Notes: generated by a model not told the origin, from the sequence alone. Counted from the stretch's first letter, positions 7,440 through 16,068 are shown. The stretch is 64,000 nucleotides of DNA from Rhodococcus erythropolis NBRC 15567 (GCF_001552595.1 NZ_BCRM01000018.1:104544-168543); one strand, 5' to 3'. Numbers and translations are program-made.

Positions 7440-9491
7440 ATGACTTCCGATCAGCAGCCCACCACCGGCGACGACCCCTACCTCTGGCTCGAAGACGTGA
7501 CCGGTGAGTCTGCACTCGATTGGGTCCGTCAGCACAATGCCGTGACCGAGGAGCAGCTCACCGACAACGAGCGCTTCGATCGACTGCAGAGCGACGTGCG
7601 CGAGATTCTCGATACCGACGCGCGAATCCCCTACGTCCGCCGTCGAGGTGAGTTCCTCTACAACTTCTGGCGCGACAGCACCCACGTTCGCGGATTGTGG
7701 CGACGCACGACGTTCGATCAGTACGTCACCGACGACCCGGAATGGGACGTCCTGGTCGACCTCGACGCCCTGGCCGAGGCCGAGGGCGAGAACTGGGTCT
7801 GGAAGGGCACGCAACTTCTACGGCCACACCGCAACCGTGCATTGATCAGCCTCTCCCGCGGCGGGGCAGACGCGGCGGTCGTTCGCGAGTTCGACATCGA
7901 CAAGCGCGAGTTCCTCGCTCCCGAGGGCGAGAATCCCGGCTTCTACCTTCCCGAGGCCAAGACCGACATCGACTGGATCGACATCGATACCGTCTACGTC
8001 GGAACGGATATCGGACCAGGGTCGCTCACCGATTCCGGATATCCCCGTCTGGCCCAGCGGTGGAAGCGCGGCACTCCCCTCTCCAGTGCCGAGACCGTCT
8101 ACGAGGGCCAGGCCACGGACGTGGCCATCTCGGCTTCGCACGATCCGACGCCCGGGTTCGAACGAGACTTCGTCACTCGCTCGGTCGATTTCTACAACTC
8201 TCAGCATTTCGAAGTTCGCCCCGACGGTGAGCTGGTGCTCGTGGACGTCCCCGAGGACGCCGGGATCTCGATTCACCACGAGTGGTTGTTGATCCGCACC
8301 AAGTCCGTGTGGGCCGTCGAGGACACCGAATATCCGACCGGCGCACTGCTTGCCATCCGTTACGACGATTTCCTTGCCGGCTCACGAGCACTGACATCGA
8401 TCTTCGAACCCGACGCACATTCCTCACTCGAGCACTACACCTGGACACGCGATCATCTGATTCTCGTGGTACTCACCGACGTCCGCACCACGCTGCGCAT
8501 CCTGACACCGGGCGAAAACGGCTGGGAGGATCGACCTTTCGAAGGGCTTCCAGAACTGACCAGTATCGAAATTCTCGACACCGACCCCGATGTCAGCAAT
8601 GAATACTTCGTCAACTCGAGTGGATACACCTCCCCTGCAACTCTTTTGCACGGCGTGATCGGCGAAACCGAACCCACTGCCCTCAAGCAGGCTCCCTCGT
8701 TCTTCGATGCCGAGGGCATCACCACAGAGCAGTTCTTCGCCACCTCTGCCGACGGCACCCAAGTTCCGTACTTCGTGGTGCGCAGTCCGCGTAACGAGCC
8801 CGGCCCCACCCTGCTCTACGGGTACGGCGGATTCGAGATCTCGCTGACGCCGTCGTACAGCGGTTCTCTGGGCCGTGCCTGGCTGACGCAGGGCGGCACC
8901 TACGTGGTTGCGAACATTCGTGGTGGCGGCGAGTACGGACCCGGTTGGCACACACAGGTTCTCAAGGCCGGGCGCCACAAGGTGCACGAAGACTTTTCTG
9001 CCGTCGCGAGGGACCTCGTCGATCGCGGAATCACGACCCCGGATCTTCTGGCAGCTCAGGGCGGAAGCAACGGCGGCCTGCTGATGGGCATCATGCTGAC
9101 CAAGTACCCCGAGCTCTTCGGCGCCATCGTCTGCCAGGTTCCGCTGTTGGACATGCGGCGATTCCATCTCCTGCTGGCCGGCGCTTCGTGGATGGCCGAA
9201 TACGGTGACCCCGATGTCCCGGAGGAGTGGGCATTCATCTCGGAGTACTCGCCGTATCAGAACATCGACGCCGCCGCGTCGTACCCACCGATCCTGATCG
9301 CGACGTCCACCCGCGACGACCGCGTCCACCCCGCGCATGCCCGCAAGATGGCCGCACGGCTGGAAGAGCTGGGCAAGCCGGTGCTGTATTTCGAGAACAT
9401 CGAGGGTGGCCACGGCGGCGCCGCGGACAATGCTCAGCTGGCCTTCAAGACTGCGCTGACCTACGAGTTCCTCTGGCAGAAACTCGGCTGA
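7440..9491 (+). CDS. Prolyl oligopeptidase family serine peptidase (S9)
   Basis: The 683-aa cytosolic-looking protein has an N-terminal beta-propeller region (DDPYLWLEDVTGESALDWVRQ, typical S9A start) and a C-terminal peptidase domain with GGSNGGLLMG (catalytic Ser), TRDDRVHPAHARKM (Asp) and EGGHGGAADN (His). It is expected to cut small peptides, typically after Pro or basic residues. I prefer ATG 7440 over an upstream in-frame start at 7386, because the latter would place 18 codons inside the preceding terminator hairpin. It is convergent with the next gene, 4 bp apart. Confidence 0.92.
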   Translation: MTSDQQPTTGDDPYLWLEDVTGESALDWVRQHNAVTEEQLTDNERFDRLQSDVREILDTDARIPYVRRRGEFLYNFWRDSTHVRGLWRRTTFDQYVTDDPEWDVLVDLDALAEAEGENWVWKGTQLLRPHRNRALISLSRGGADAAVVREFDIDKREFLAPEGENPGFYLPEAKTDIDWIDIDTVYVGTDIGPGSLTDSGYPRLAQRWKRGTPLSSAETVYEGQATDVAISASHDPTPGFERDFVTRSVDFYNSQHFEVRPDGELVLVDVPEDAGISIHHEWLLIRTKSVWAVEDTEYPTGALLAIRYDDFLAGSRALTSIFEPDAHSSLEHYTWTRDHLILVVLTDVRTTLRILTPGENGWEDRPFEGLPELTSIEILDTDPDVSNEYFVNSSGYTSPATLLHGVIGETEPTALKQAPSFFDAEGITTEQFFATSADGTQVPYFVVRSPRNEPGPTLLYGYGGFEISLTPSYSGSLGRAWLTQGGTYVVANIRGGGEYGPGWHTQVLKAGRHKVHEDFSAVARDLVDRGITTPDLLAAQGGSNGGLLMGIMLTKYPELFGAIVCQVPLLDMRRFHLLLAGASWMAEYGDPDVPEEWAFISEYSPYQNIDAAASYPPILIATSTRDDRVHPAHARKMAARLEELGKPVLYFENIEGGHGGAADNAQLAFKTALTYEFLWQKLG

Positions 9492-9495
9492 TCTT

Positions 9496-10329
9496 TCAGC
9501 GGTCGCGCAACCACGCGACGACGCGCTCGCTCACAGCGGTGGGATTGCGTATCCAACCGTTGTGACCGAGTGGTTCGTCGATGTGCGTCATCGTCACTTG
9601 GGCCCCGGAGAGCTTGTCCACCAGGTTCTTTGCCGACCGGCGTGGAGCGAGATCGTCCCCTTCGATCGTGATCGACAGAACCGGCAAGGTCAGGCGAGCG
9701 ATCCGCTCCTCGTAGTCGATATCCGCACCGACGGGTTCCATGCGACCGGTCCTGGCGAACCGGGCCCAATCGGTGATCAGTACTTTCGACTGTCGACCGA
9801 AGCCGCCGACGTTGACCCGGTCTCCCGGCCAGAAGCCGGCGATGTTGGCTGTCACCGACATCGCGGACGAGCCCAGATAGAGTCCGGGCGCACGGATTCC
9901 GGGGAATCCGCGGTGATACGGCGATCCGGAGGCAACCAGGATCAGTCCGCCGAGCCGGCCCCGAATCCTGGACGCGTACATGACCCCGATCTGGCCGCCC
10001 ATGCTGTGCCCCATCAGAAATGGTGTGCTGGCCGGAAACCGCTCACGCACCACCTCGAACGTCGCCGGACAATCGATCGAGACCAGTTCCTGATATCCGA
10101 AAACACTCGACGCGCTCGGGCGCGGTTTGCTGTCACCTTGGCCACGCAGTTCACCGATGGCCGCATTGAAGCCGGCTTCGACCAGGGCCTGCGCCACCGG
10201 ATCGTAGAACCCGGCGGGAACTCCGAGCCCGGGCAACATCACCACCACGGGTGCGTCGTCGTTCGGTCCGGGAAACAGACGGATCGGGGTCACGGTGCCG
10301 TCGGGGAGTTGGATCGGTACGGTCTCCAT
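9496..10329 (-). CDS. Alpha/beta hydrolase
   Basis: The 277-aa protein has an oxyanion-hole region VVVMLPGLGVPAGFYDPVA, the nucleophile elbow FLMGHSMGGQIGVMYA, a likely acid in ITIEGDDLAPRRSAK and the catalytic His in EPLGHNGWIRNPT. No signal peptide is seen. It resembles serine aminopeptidase/monoacylglycerol-lipase-like hydrolases (Hydrolase_4). Substrate unknown; esterase or lipase activity is likely. Confidence 0.85.
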   Translation of the reverse strand: METVPIQLPDGTVTPIRLFPGPNDDAPVVVMLPGLGVPAGFYDPVAQALVEAGFNAAIGELRGQGDSKPRPSASSVFGYQELVSIDCPATFEVVRERFPASTPFLMGHSMGGQIGVMYASRIRGRLGGLILVASGSPYHRGFPGIRAPGLYLGSSAMSVTANIAGFWPGDRVNVGGFGRQSKVLITDWARFARTGRMEPVGADIDYEERIARLTLPVLSITIEGDDLAPRRSAKNLVDKLSGAQVTMTHIDEPLGHNGWIRNPTAVSERVVAWLRDR

Positions 10330-10380
10330 TCAACTCACACTAACCACCCACGCCGCGGATGGGCAGAGCCCACGCGCCGA

Positions 10381-11421
10381 CTATTCGAGGCTTCCCACGA
10401 TCAGCGGATCCGGAGTACCCACGATCTCGTAATCCTTGTTGTCGTAATCGAACTGACTGAGCACGTGACGCATCGCGTTTATCCGCGCGCGTTTCTTGTC
10501 ATTGCTCTTGATGACGGTCCACGGAGCGGTGTCGGTATCGGTGAACCGAATCATCTCTTCCTTCGCCGCTGTGTACGCATCCCACTTGTCCAGAGAAGCG
10601 ATGTCCATCGGCGAAAGCTTCCACTGCCGAACGGGATCGACCTGTCTGATCGCGAACCGCGTGCGCTGCTCCAGCGGTGAAACCGAGAACCAGAACTTGA
10701 TCAAGCTGATGCCGTCGTCGACGAGCATCTGCTCGAACAACGGCACCTGGCGCAGAAAACGCTCGTGCTCCTCGTCGGTGCAGAAGCCCATGACCCGCTC
10801 GACCCCGGCCCGGTTGTACCAAGACCGATCGAACATCACCAGTTCCCCGGCTGCGGGAAGGTGCTGCACATAGCGCTGGAAGTACCACTGCGTCGACTCG
10901 CGAGCCGACGGCTTCTCCAATGCGACGACCCGTGCGCCGCGAGGATTGAGGTGCTCCATGAATCGTTTGATCGTTCCGCCCTTGCCGGCGGCGTCGCGTC
11001 CTTCGAACACTATGGCGTGCCGTGCGCCGGTTTCTTTCGACCAGTTCTGCAGCTTGAGGAGTTCGATCTGCAGCAGACGCTTGGACATTTCGTACTCGTC
11101 CCGAGGCATCCGTGCGTCGTACGGGTAGCCCTCCCGCCAGGTGTCGACCTCGAAACCGTCCGGCGACGTCAGCAGCACCGGATCGTCGTCGTCATTGTCG
11201 TCGACGGTGAAGGCGGCGGTGTCGGCCAGATCGACGGCGGTCGAGAGATCCGCGAAGGCGCTGAGGAACGGTCGGCGTTCTGCTAAATCGGTCACCGCCG
11301 ACAAGTTAGTCTCCCGCAGCAACTGTTCGGTGAAGCTGGGATGAACTACCGGGGTATGACACGGCGGCCTCAAAAGATCAGGGTGCAGATGGGGGTCGTC
11401 CCCGATGGTGCGCGGCGCCAT
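10381..11421 (-). CDS. ppk2: Polyphosphate kinase 2 family protein
   Basis: The 346-aa protein shows PPK2 hallmarks: Walker A GRDAAGKGG (141-149), the Walker B/lid region MFDRSWYNRAGVE (196-208) and WKLSPMDIASLDKWDAYTAAKEEM. PPK2 enzymes transfer phosphate between polyphosphate and nucleotides. The first about 85 residues are not part of the core and include an Asp-rich run (DDNDDDDP); the true start may be internal, since 11421 is only 19 bp from the divergent PspC gene. In corynebacteria ppk2 borders the porA/porH mini-porin locus, and here it borders a similar cluster. Confidence 0.93.
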   Translation of the reverse strand: MAPRTIGDDPHLHPDLLRPPCHTPVVHPSFTEQLLRETNLSAVTDLAERRPFLSAFADLSTAVDLADTAAFTVDDNDDDDPVLLTSPDGFEVDTWREGYPYDARMPRDEYEMSKRLLQIELLKLQNWSKETGARHAIVFEGRDAAGKGGTIKRFMEHLNPRGARVVALEKPSARESTQWYFQRYVQHLPAAGELVMFDRSWYNRAGVERVMGFCTDEEHERFLRQVPLFEQMLVDDGISLIKFWFSVSPLEQRTRFAIRQVDPVRQWKLSPMDIASLDKWDAYTAAKEEMIRFTDTDTAPWTVIKSNDKKRARINAMRHVLSQFDYDNKDYEIVGTPDPLIVGSLE

Positions 11422-11440
11422 CTCGCTTCAGAATTGAAGC

Positions 11441-11644
11441 ATGACATTCGAAAGCAACACACCTCGCCCCTTCACCCGTTCCAACGACAAGAAAATGTTC
11501 GCCGGAGTGTGCGGCGGAATTGCAGATTACTTCGGCGCCGACGTAAATCTTGTCCGTCTACTCGCGGTTATCGCCGCTATTTGCACGGGTGGAACCGCGG
11601 CTTTGGTATATCTCGCCGCCTGGATGCTCATGCCGTTAGGTTGA
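11441..11644 (+). CDS. PspC-domain small membrane protein
   Basis: The 67-aa protein is essentially one PspC domain: RSNDKKMFAGVCGGIADYFG followed by a hydrophobic segment VRLLAVIAAICTGGTAALVYLAAWML. PspC-like proteins sit in the cytoplasmic membrane and take part in envelope-stress signalling or act as transport helpers. It stands alone between ppk2 and the mini-gene group, which is transcribed in the opposite direction. Confidence 0.88.
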   Translation: MTFESNTPRPFTRSNDKKMFAGVCGGIADYFGADVNLVRLLAVIAAICTGGTAALVYLAAWMLMPLG

Positions 11645-11691
11645 GAATTCCGGCAATTGACATGGCGAGAATTACGCGCCGACAAAAAGGT

Positions 11692-11731
11692 ATTTCGGGG
11701 CCTACGCGCCAACACGAGCAGGCCCCGAAAT
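11692..11731 (-). terminator. Terminator of the distal mini-gene pair (possibly bidirectional)
   Basis: ATTTCGGGGCCT and AGGCCCCGAAAT form a perfect 12-bp stem. On the minus strand a CTTTTTG run follows within 12 nt. It lies between the convergent PspC gene and the 47-aa mini-gene. Confidence 0.8.
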
Positions 11732-11738
11732 CGACAAT

Positions 11739-11882
11739 CTACTTGGCGGCCTTCAACTCTCCACCGCTGAGCGCAGCGAGGGCCTCGAGACCCTTGACGG
11801 CCAGGCCACTGACGCTGCCCAACCCCTGACCGATGATCGCACCGACTGAGCCGGCAGCGTCCATGACAGATCCTTCAAGCAT
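11739..11882 (-). CDS. 47-aa mini-protein, PorA/PorH-like candidate
   Basis: Minus-strand reading gives MLEGSVMDAAGSVGAIIGQG then LGSVSGLAVKGLEALAALSG and GELKAAK, preceded by a strong AAGGAGA ribosome binding site 6 nt before the ATG. It has no signal peptide, no Cys, and is rich in Gly, Ser, Ala and Leu with regular spacing suggesting an amphipathic helix. It lies 63 bp downstream of the 61-aa mini-gene and just before a terminator. Size, composition and the ppk2-proximal location fit corynebacterial mini-porins. I do not recognise a named family, so function is inferred from context only. Confidence 0.7.
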   Translation of the reverse strand: MLEGSVMDAAGSVGAIIGQGLGSVSGLAVKGLEALAALSGGELKAAK

Positions 11883-11945
11883 GACGTTCTCCTTTAGATG
11901 TTCAGTGGTTCACTTGGGACGAGCAAATGACGCCGATCAGAAAAC

Positions 11946-12131
11946 TCAGGGAACGACAGGCGGCGTAAAGCTGAGGGTGTCGAGAGATCCGAAGATTCCA
12001 CCGGCGGTGTCAGCCAGTGAACCGAAGAGGTTTGCACCGACATTGTCCAATCCCAGCAGCATTGTCAGCAAAGCCTGCATCGGTGCACCGTCCCCATTCG
12101 GACCACCGAGAATATCCATCAACGAACCCAT
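11946..12131 (-). CDS. 61-aa mini-protein with PorH-like tail
   Basis: The start is the ATG at 12131, chosen because GAGGAG lies 6 nt upstream; the longer frame has no such site. The product starts MGSLMDILGGPNGDGAP and its second half reads NLFGSLADTAGGIFGSLDTL then SFTPPVVP. From memory the C. glutamicum PorH tail has a similar Leu-Ala-Asp-Thr...Leu-Asp...Ser pattern, and its O-mycoloylated Ser is near that end. It has no signal peptide and no Cys. I infer a PorH-like mycomembrane protein; an alignment is needed. Confidence 0.7.
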   Translation of the reverse strand: MGSLMDILGGPNGDGAPMQALLTMLLGLDNVGANLFGSLADTAGGIFGSLDTLSFTPPVVP

Positions 12132-12343
12132 GTTCAGCTCCTCGCGTAGGTGATTCTTTTTACCGTCGGTGACGATTATCGAACCAGTCCGGCGGTAGAC
12201 ACTCGACGTGTCGACAGTCACATTAATCCGCGAGATAACGACTCGACACCACTACGGACAATTACCTTAATTAGGATGAATTCGACAGAAATTTCCCGAA
12301 CACAAATCGTCGATTCACCACAAGTTCCGACGCAAGTTGCTCT
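12132..12343. other. Intergenic region, likely promoter of the distal mini-genes
   Basis: The 212 bp between the stop of the first WS/DGAT gene and the 61-aa mini-gene is AT-richer than its flanks. It has no further open frame with a ribosome binding site. A promoter for the two distal mini-genes is the likely content, but no -10/-35 pair is clear. Confidence 0.4.
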
Positions 12344-13789
12344 TTATCGTTCGCCTACCTCACGATTTTGGTCAGAAACTGCCTGCAAAAGCGTCGTGAA
12401 CCCCACCCGCAACAATTCGACGTAGTGCTCGATATCCGGCATCGTCTCTTGCGAGACGATGACATTGAGCGTCAGAGAACCTCCACGCGCGGCAATGAGG
12501 AAGTGGCGCAGAATGTCTCCGTCGACCGGCGCCTGCCCACCGAGAACTGCCACCGCCGGCGCACCTTCGAAAACGTTGCCGTCAACTGATACCGGGACAT
12601 TGCTGATCGTCGTGTTCTGAATGACCTTGTGCGAAGGGTCCAGCTTGTTGAGCCGACGCGAGAGACCGGTGAGTCTGAGCAGAGCCGCAGGCGAAGTTTC
12701 GATGCGCGTGCCGTAACGACGGACGGCTGGGTGTGAACTCCGCCCTTTGGCCCTCAGCGCCGAATCTCTGATTCGTGTCAGCCGCTCGACCGGATCTTCG
12801 ACGTCTGTGTGCAGATCGACCGTCAACAGCGCCAGTTGGTTGGCCGACTCCCATTCGGCTATCTTCCGCATCGATCGGGGAACCATCGCCGCCAACCCAC
12901 TGGCCGATTTCTCGCCCTTCTCCGACAGGTATGCGTCGAGAGCACCGGCGACGACGGTCAGGAAGATGTCGTTGACCGTCACGTCCGGAACGGCCGCTCG
13001 GATCGCTTTGATGTCTGCGCCGTCCAGCGTCAGGAAATCGATCGTGATGTCTCCACCCAGCACGCCGTTGAATCGGGTCGGTAGGCGGTCGGCCGAGTAC
13101 GTAGGTAGCTCTCCGGCCTCTTCCGCCTCCCGAACCGTCTCGGCCGCAACCTTTGTCACGGACAGACCCCGGCCGAAGCGGATCGCCTGGCCGGGCAAAC
13201 CGACGACCGTGCGCCCGATCAAATCCAGCGACGAAAGCCCCGAACCGGCACGCTTCGTCTCCGGTTTCGGCGGACCGGAGAACAGAAGGTTGGTCAGATC
13301 GCGGATCGCCAGACCGTCACCGGCCCCGTGGTGGGTCTTGAGCATGATCAGCGTCAGATTGCCAGGTAGCTCGTCGATCCCGCGCACGCCGGTCATGACG
13401 TGCAACTCCCAGGGCGGCCGGGAAAGGTCCATCGGCTCCCCGAGCGAGCGCCCGAGCAATTCACGAACCGGGGCCCACCCGGCAACAGGGGCACGATGGA
13501 CGTGCACGTGATCATCGACGTCGAAATCGGCCGGGACCCAATAGGGATAGTCCAGATCCAGCGGAACTCGCTGGAGTCGACTCGTGAACAGTGGCCAGTA
13601 CCCGAATCTTTCGGTGATCCACCGAACCGCGTCGTCGTGCGTCATCTCTGCGAGCGGATGGCCCGTAGTGTCGAAGAAGTAGGCGCAGACCATGTGGCTC
13701 AGATGTCCGCCGGACTCGTTGTAGACGAACTCCGCGTCTCGCGGTCCCATCTGAGATACCGCGGCTGGCAACGAGTTCCGAAAGATCAT
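12344..13789 (-). CDS. Wax ester synthase/diacylglycerol acyltransferase (WS/DGAT)
   Basis: The 481-aa enzyme has the catalytic HHGAGDG (153-159, HHxxxDG), the RPPWELHVM block before it, the NDIFLTVVAGAL block and a C-terminal NVPVSVDGNVFEGAP region, all typical of bacterial WS/DGAT. Such enzymes esterify fatty acyl-CoA to diacylglycerol or fatty alcohols at the inner membrane. GAGGGG precedes the ATG. It follows a second WS/DGAT gene at 136 bp and lies between the two groups of mini-genes, an unusual neighbourhood for a storage-lipid enzyme. Confidence 0.93.
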   Translation of the reverse strand: MIFRNSLPAAVSQMGPRDAEFVYNESGGHLSHMVCAYFFDTTGHPLAEMTHDDAVRWITERFGYWPLFTSRLQRVPLDLDYPYWVPADFDVDDHVHVHRAPVAGWAPVRELLGRSLGEPMDLSRPPWELHVMTGVRGIDELPGNLTLIMLKTHHGAGDGLAIRDLTNLLFSGPPKPETKRAGSGLSSLDLIGRTVVGLPGQAIRFGRGLSVTKVAAETVREAEEAGELPTYSADRLPTRFNGVLGGDITIDFLTLDGADIKAIRAAVPDVTVNDIFLTVVAGALDAYLSEKGEKSASGLAAMVPRSMRKIAEWESANQLALLTVDLHTDVEDPVERLTRIRDSALRAKGRSSHPAVRRYGTRIETSPAALLRLTGLSRRLNKLDPSHKVIQNTTISNVPVSVDGNVFEGAPAVAVLGGQAPVDGDILRHFLIAARGGSLTLNVIVSQETMPDIEHYVELLRVGFTTLLQAVSDQNREVGER

Positions 13790-13925
13790 GCATGCCCCTC
13801 AATTCCGACGCTGAACGAATGTCCGAATTGTAGCGAGCTGACATGCAGATCCTCTGGGTTCTGCTCGGAATCGTTGGGTATCACCAAATCCAGCAATCGG
13901 AAAAGGTGCCTGCGATTCCGATCGA

Positions 13926-15386
13926 TCAGGAGGCAACCTCTTGGTCAGGTGAATCCGCAGTCTGCATCGCGGCTGCCGCCGCCAAATCATCGAAACTTGC
14001 TCGCAGTAGTTCGATGTAATGGTGGAGATCGGGCATGGTCGCGGTATCCGCGATGACGTTGAGGGTCAGTCCCCCACCTGCTGCGGCGACCATGAAATGC
14101 CGTAGCCCGTCGCCGTCAACCGGGGGCTGGGTTGCCAGCACGGCTGCACCCGGTGCACCGTTCAATGTCAGCCCTTCAACAGAGAGCGGAATATTGCTCA
14201 CCATTGTGTGCTGGTAGCGGGGACGAGTGACATCGTGGGAATTCCTACTTCGCGCAAAAGCAATGAATCTCAGCAGGAATGCCGGCGCCGTTTCGATCGC
14301 GGCATCCACACGGCGAGTGGCAGGGTGGGAAGTACGTACCTTCTCCGAACGCGAGGATTGCGCGATGAGTGCCAATCGTTCCAGCGGCGCCGCAACGGAC
14401 GTGTGCATATCGACCGACAAGGTCACCAGTTGATTGGCAGACTGCCACTCCTCGACCTTGCGCATCGAGCGAGGCACCATTGCCACCAAGGATCCCCCTG
14501 GCGGCTCACCATTTTCTGTCAGATACCGCGACAGCGCACCACCGACGATCGCCAGGAGAACATCGTTGACAGTGGCGCCTGGAACCGCGTGTTTGACCCC
14601 ACCGATTACGGCACCGGGAAGGGTTAATTGCTGCAGCGTTCCCGATCCGCTGACTTTGCCGTTGAACCTGGTAGCCGGACGTTCGTTGAGGCTCTCGACC
14701 CATTCACCGGCCGATTGGGCCGCGTTCGCACTTCGTTGAGCAGCGCGATTCCCTGGAACGCTCCGGGCGAATCTGAACATCTGGCTGGGAATGCTCGCCA
14801 ACGATTCGAGGAGTACACGCACCTTCAATAGTCGAGGTACTGGAACGTGTCGGGCGGCTCGCTCTTCGCCCGAGAAGATGGATTCACCCAACATCCGGAT
14901 TGCTATCCCATCCGCTGCGCTGTGGTGGGACTTGAGCACTACGGCGGTCAGCCTCCCGTCCAGATCGTCGAGACCTTCGATTCCGTTGAAGAAGTGCAAC
15001 TCCCATGGCGGACGGGTCAAGTCCATCCGTGAAGTCATCAAAGCACTCAAAGGCTTCTCGAGTGACGCCCAACCAGGCTCCGTGAGGTCTGTGACGTGTA
15101 CGTGGTCACGGATGTCGAAGTCATTGACTGGCATCCAGTACGGATGATCGAGTCCGAGCGGGATACGTCGTACCTTGTGGGTGAACATGCGATGGTGGCC
15201 GAGCCGTGCGGTCACCCATTCGACTGCTTGCTCGCGCGAGAACTCCGACTCAGGGCGCTGAGAAGTATCGAAGAAATACACCCCTATCAAATGCCCCAGA
15301 TGGCCGTCCGCCTCGTTGTAGATGAAATCGGCATCACGCGGGCTCAACCGCGCCAACTGCACCGCAAATTTGCTGGGCAATCGCAT
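13926..15386 (-). CDS. Wax ester synthase/diacylglycerol acyltransferase (WS/DGAT), second copy
   Basis: The 486-aa protein is a clear paralogue of its downstream neighbour: SPRDADFIYNEADGHLGHL, RPPWELHFFNGI, catalytic HHSAADG, NDVLLAIVGGALSRYL and MVSNIPLSVEGLTLNGAPG. I chose ATG 15386 because GAGG lies 8 nt upstream; an in-frame GTG at 15392 would be only 2 nt from it. Transcription probably starts in the short gap after the mini-gene terminator. Identity to copy 1 is moderate, so this is an old duplication. Confidence 0.92.
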   Translation of the reverse strand: MRLPSKFAVQLARLSPRDADFIYNEADGHLGHLIGVYFFDTSQRPESEFSREQAVEWVTARLGHHRMFTHKVRRIPLGLDHPYWMPVNDFDIRDHVHVTDLTEPGWASLEKPLSALMTSRMDLTRPPWELHFFNGIEGLDDLDGRLTAVVLKSHHSAADGIAIRMLGESIFSGEERAARHVPVPRLLKVRVLLESLASIPSQMFRFARSVPGNRAAQRSANAAQSAGEWVESLNERPATRFNGKVSGSGTLQQLTLPGAVIGGVKHAVPGATVNDVLLAIVGGALSRYLTENGEPPGGSLVAMVPRSMRKVEEWQSANQLVTLSVDMHTSVAAPLERLALIAQSSRSEKVRTSHPATRRVDAAIETAPAFLLRFIAFARSRNSHDVTRPRYQHTMVSNIPLSVEGLTLNGAPGAAVLATQPPVDGDGLRHFMVAAAGGGLTLNVIADTATMPDLHHYIELLRASFDDLAAAAAMQTADSPDQEVAS

Positions 15387-15435
15387 CGACACTACCTCGT
15401 CTCACTGCATCGGTAATCGTGACCGGAACTCGAAA

Positions 15436-15479
15436 CCGAATGATCCCCGAGGCGTACGTCAGCCTCGGGGATCATTCGG
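15436..15479 (-). terminator. Strong terminator of the five-mini-gene operon
   Basis: CCGAATGATCCCCGAGGC, an 8-nt loop, then GCCTCGGGGATCATTCGG form a perfect 18-bp stem. It lies 41 bp after the last mini-gene stop and before the WS/DGAT gene, so the mini-genes and acyltransferases are separate transcription units unless readthrough occurs. Confidence 0.85.
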
Positions 15480-15520
15480 ACTCGGTGGCGTATTCCAATT
15501 CAGACTCCACCAAGAATTTC

Positions 15521-15616
15521 CTACTTCGGATTCTGAAGCATCTTGCTTCCGGCGGAGGTGAGGCCCGCTGTGTCGATAACCCATTGCACGATCGAAGTCA
15601 GGTATCTTTCAAGCAT
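15521..15616 (-). CDS. 31-aa mini-protein (fifth gene of mini-operon)
   Basis: MLERYLTSIVQWVIDTAGLT then SAGSKMLQNPK, stop TAG. AAAGGA lies 8 nt before the ATG and overlaps the region just after the preceding gene's TGA, so translation is probably coupled. The first 18 residues form an amphipathic helix pattern; there is no signal peptide and no Cys. It is the shortest member. I recognise no family; the operon context suggests a membrane-active or channel-forming partner of the other mini-proteins. Confidence 0.6.
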   Translation of the reverse strand: MLERYLTSIVQWVIDTAGLTSAGSKMLQNPK

Positions 15617-15632
15617 TGTGCATTTCCTTTCA

Positions 15633-15743
15633 TCACACTGGGAAGGACGAAAGCGCGTTCAGGTATTTCCCGATCGTGCCCACGAGATCAACCGACCCGA
15701 AACTGACGAGATCGGACAGGTACGTCAATGATCCGTTCAACAT
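15633..15743 (-). CDS. 36-aa mini-protein, PorA-like candidate (fourth gene of mini-operon)
   Basis: MLNGSLTYLSDLVSFGSVDL then VGTIGKYLNALSSFPV, stop TGA, with a strong GAGGAG 6 nt before the ATG. The stretch with Ser14 and Ser17 followed by Leu-Val-Gly is reminiscent (from memory) of the PorA segment around its mycoloylated Ser15 and the following Leu-Ile-Gly. It has no signal peptide and no Cys. It sits 18 bp after the 64-aa gene and 16 bp before the 31-aa gene, a tight operon. Assignment is by size, motif and locus only. Confidence 0.65.
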   Translation of the reverse strand: MLNGSLTYLSDLVSFGSVDLVGTIGKYLNALSSFPV

Positions 15744-15761
15744 TTCTTTCTCCTCTTCGGA

Positions 15762-15956
15762 TTAGGTGCCGGCTATGGAGCCGAGGCCGGATTGGATCGA
15801 TCCGGCTGACGCAGCGGATCCTGTGACACCCAGTTCAATGAAAGAAGAGATAGCTGCGAAAACTCCCTCGATAATTCCCTTGAGAGCCGCCAAAGGCAAC
15901 TGGACCGAGTTCGCGTCAATACTGCCGACCGCGTCGATCAAACTTGCTGTATCCAC
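15762..15956 (-). CDS. 64-aa mini-protein (third gene of mini-operon)
   Basis: The likely start is GTG 15956 (MDTASLIDAVGSIDANSVQL), with AAGGAG upstream at a long 12-nt spacing; a longer ATG start at 16043 has no ribosome binding site. The middle is hydrophobic (PLAALKGIIEGVFAAISSFI) and the tail is Ser/Gly/Ala-rich (VTGSAASAGSIQSGLGSIAG). There is one possible membrane-spanning helix, no signal peptide and no Cys. It is the largest of the operon. The Ser-rich tail offers several possible O-acylation sites. Function unknown. Confidence 0.6.
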   Translation of the reverse strand: MDTASLIDAVGSIDANSVQLPLAALKGIIEGVFAAISSFIELGVTGSAASAGSIQSGLGSIAGT

Positions 15957-16068
15957 TGTACTTCCACACTCCTTGGAATTCGTTCGTTCGGGTTTCGAAA
16001 AGAAAACAGCGGAGTCCATCAGATCTGCGTGGCCGTTATCCAAACACGCGGGTCTTGACGATTCCGAA

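Noticed and set aside
15957..16043. Upstream ATG start (93-aa form) of the 64-aa mini-protein
   Set aside because: No SD and a polar, Cys-containing extension unlike the other mini-proteins; GTG 15956 preferred.
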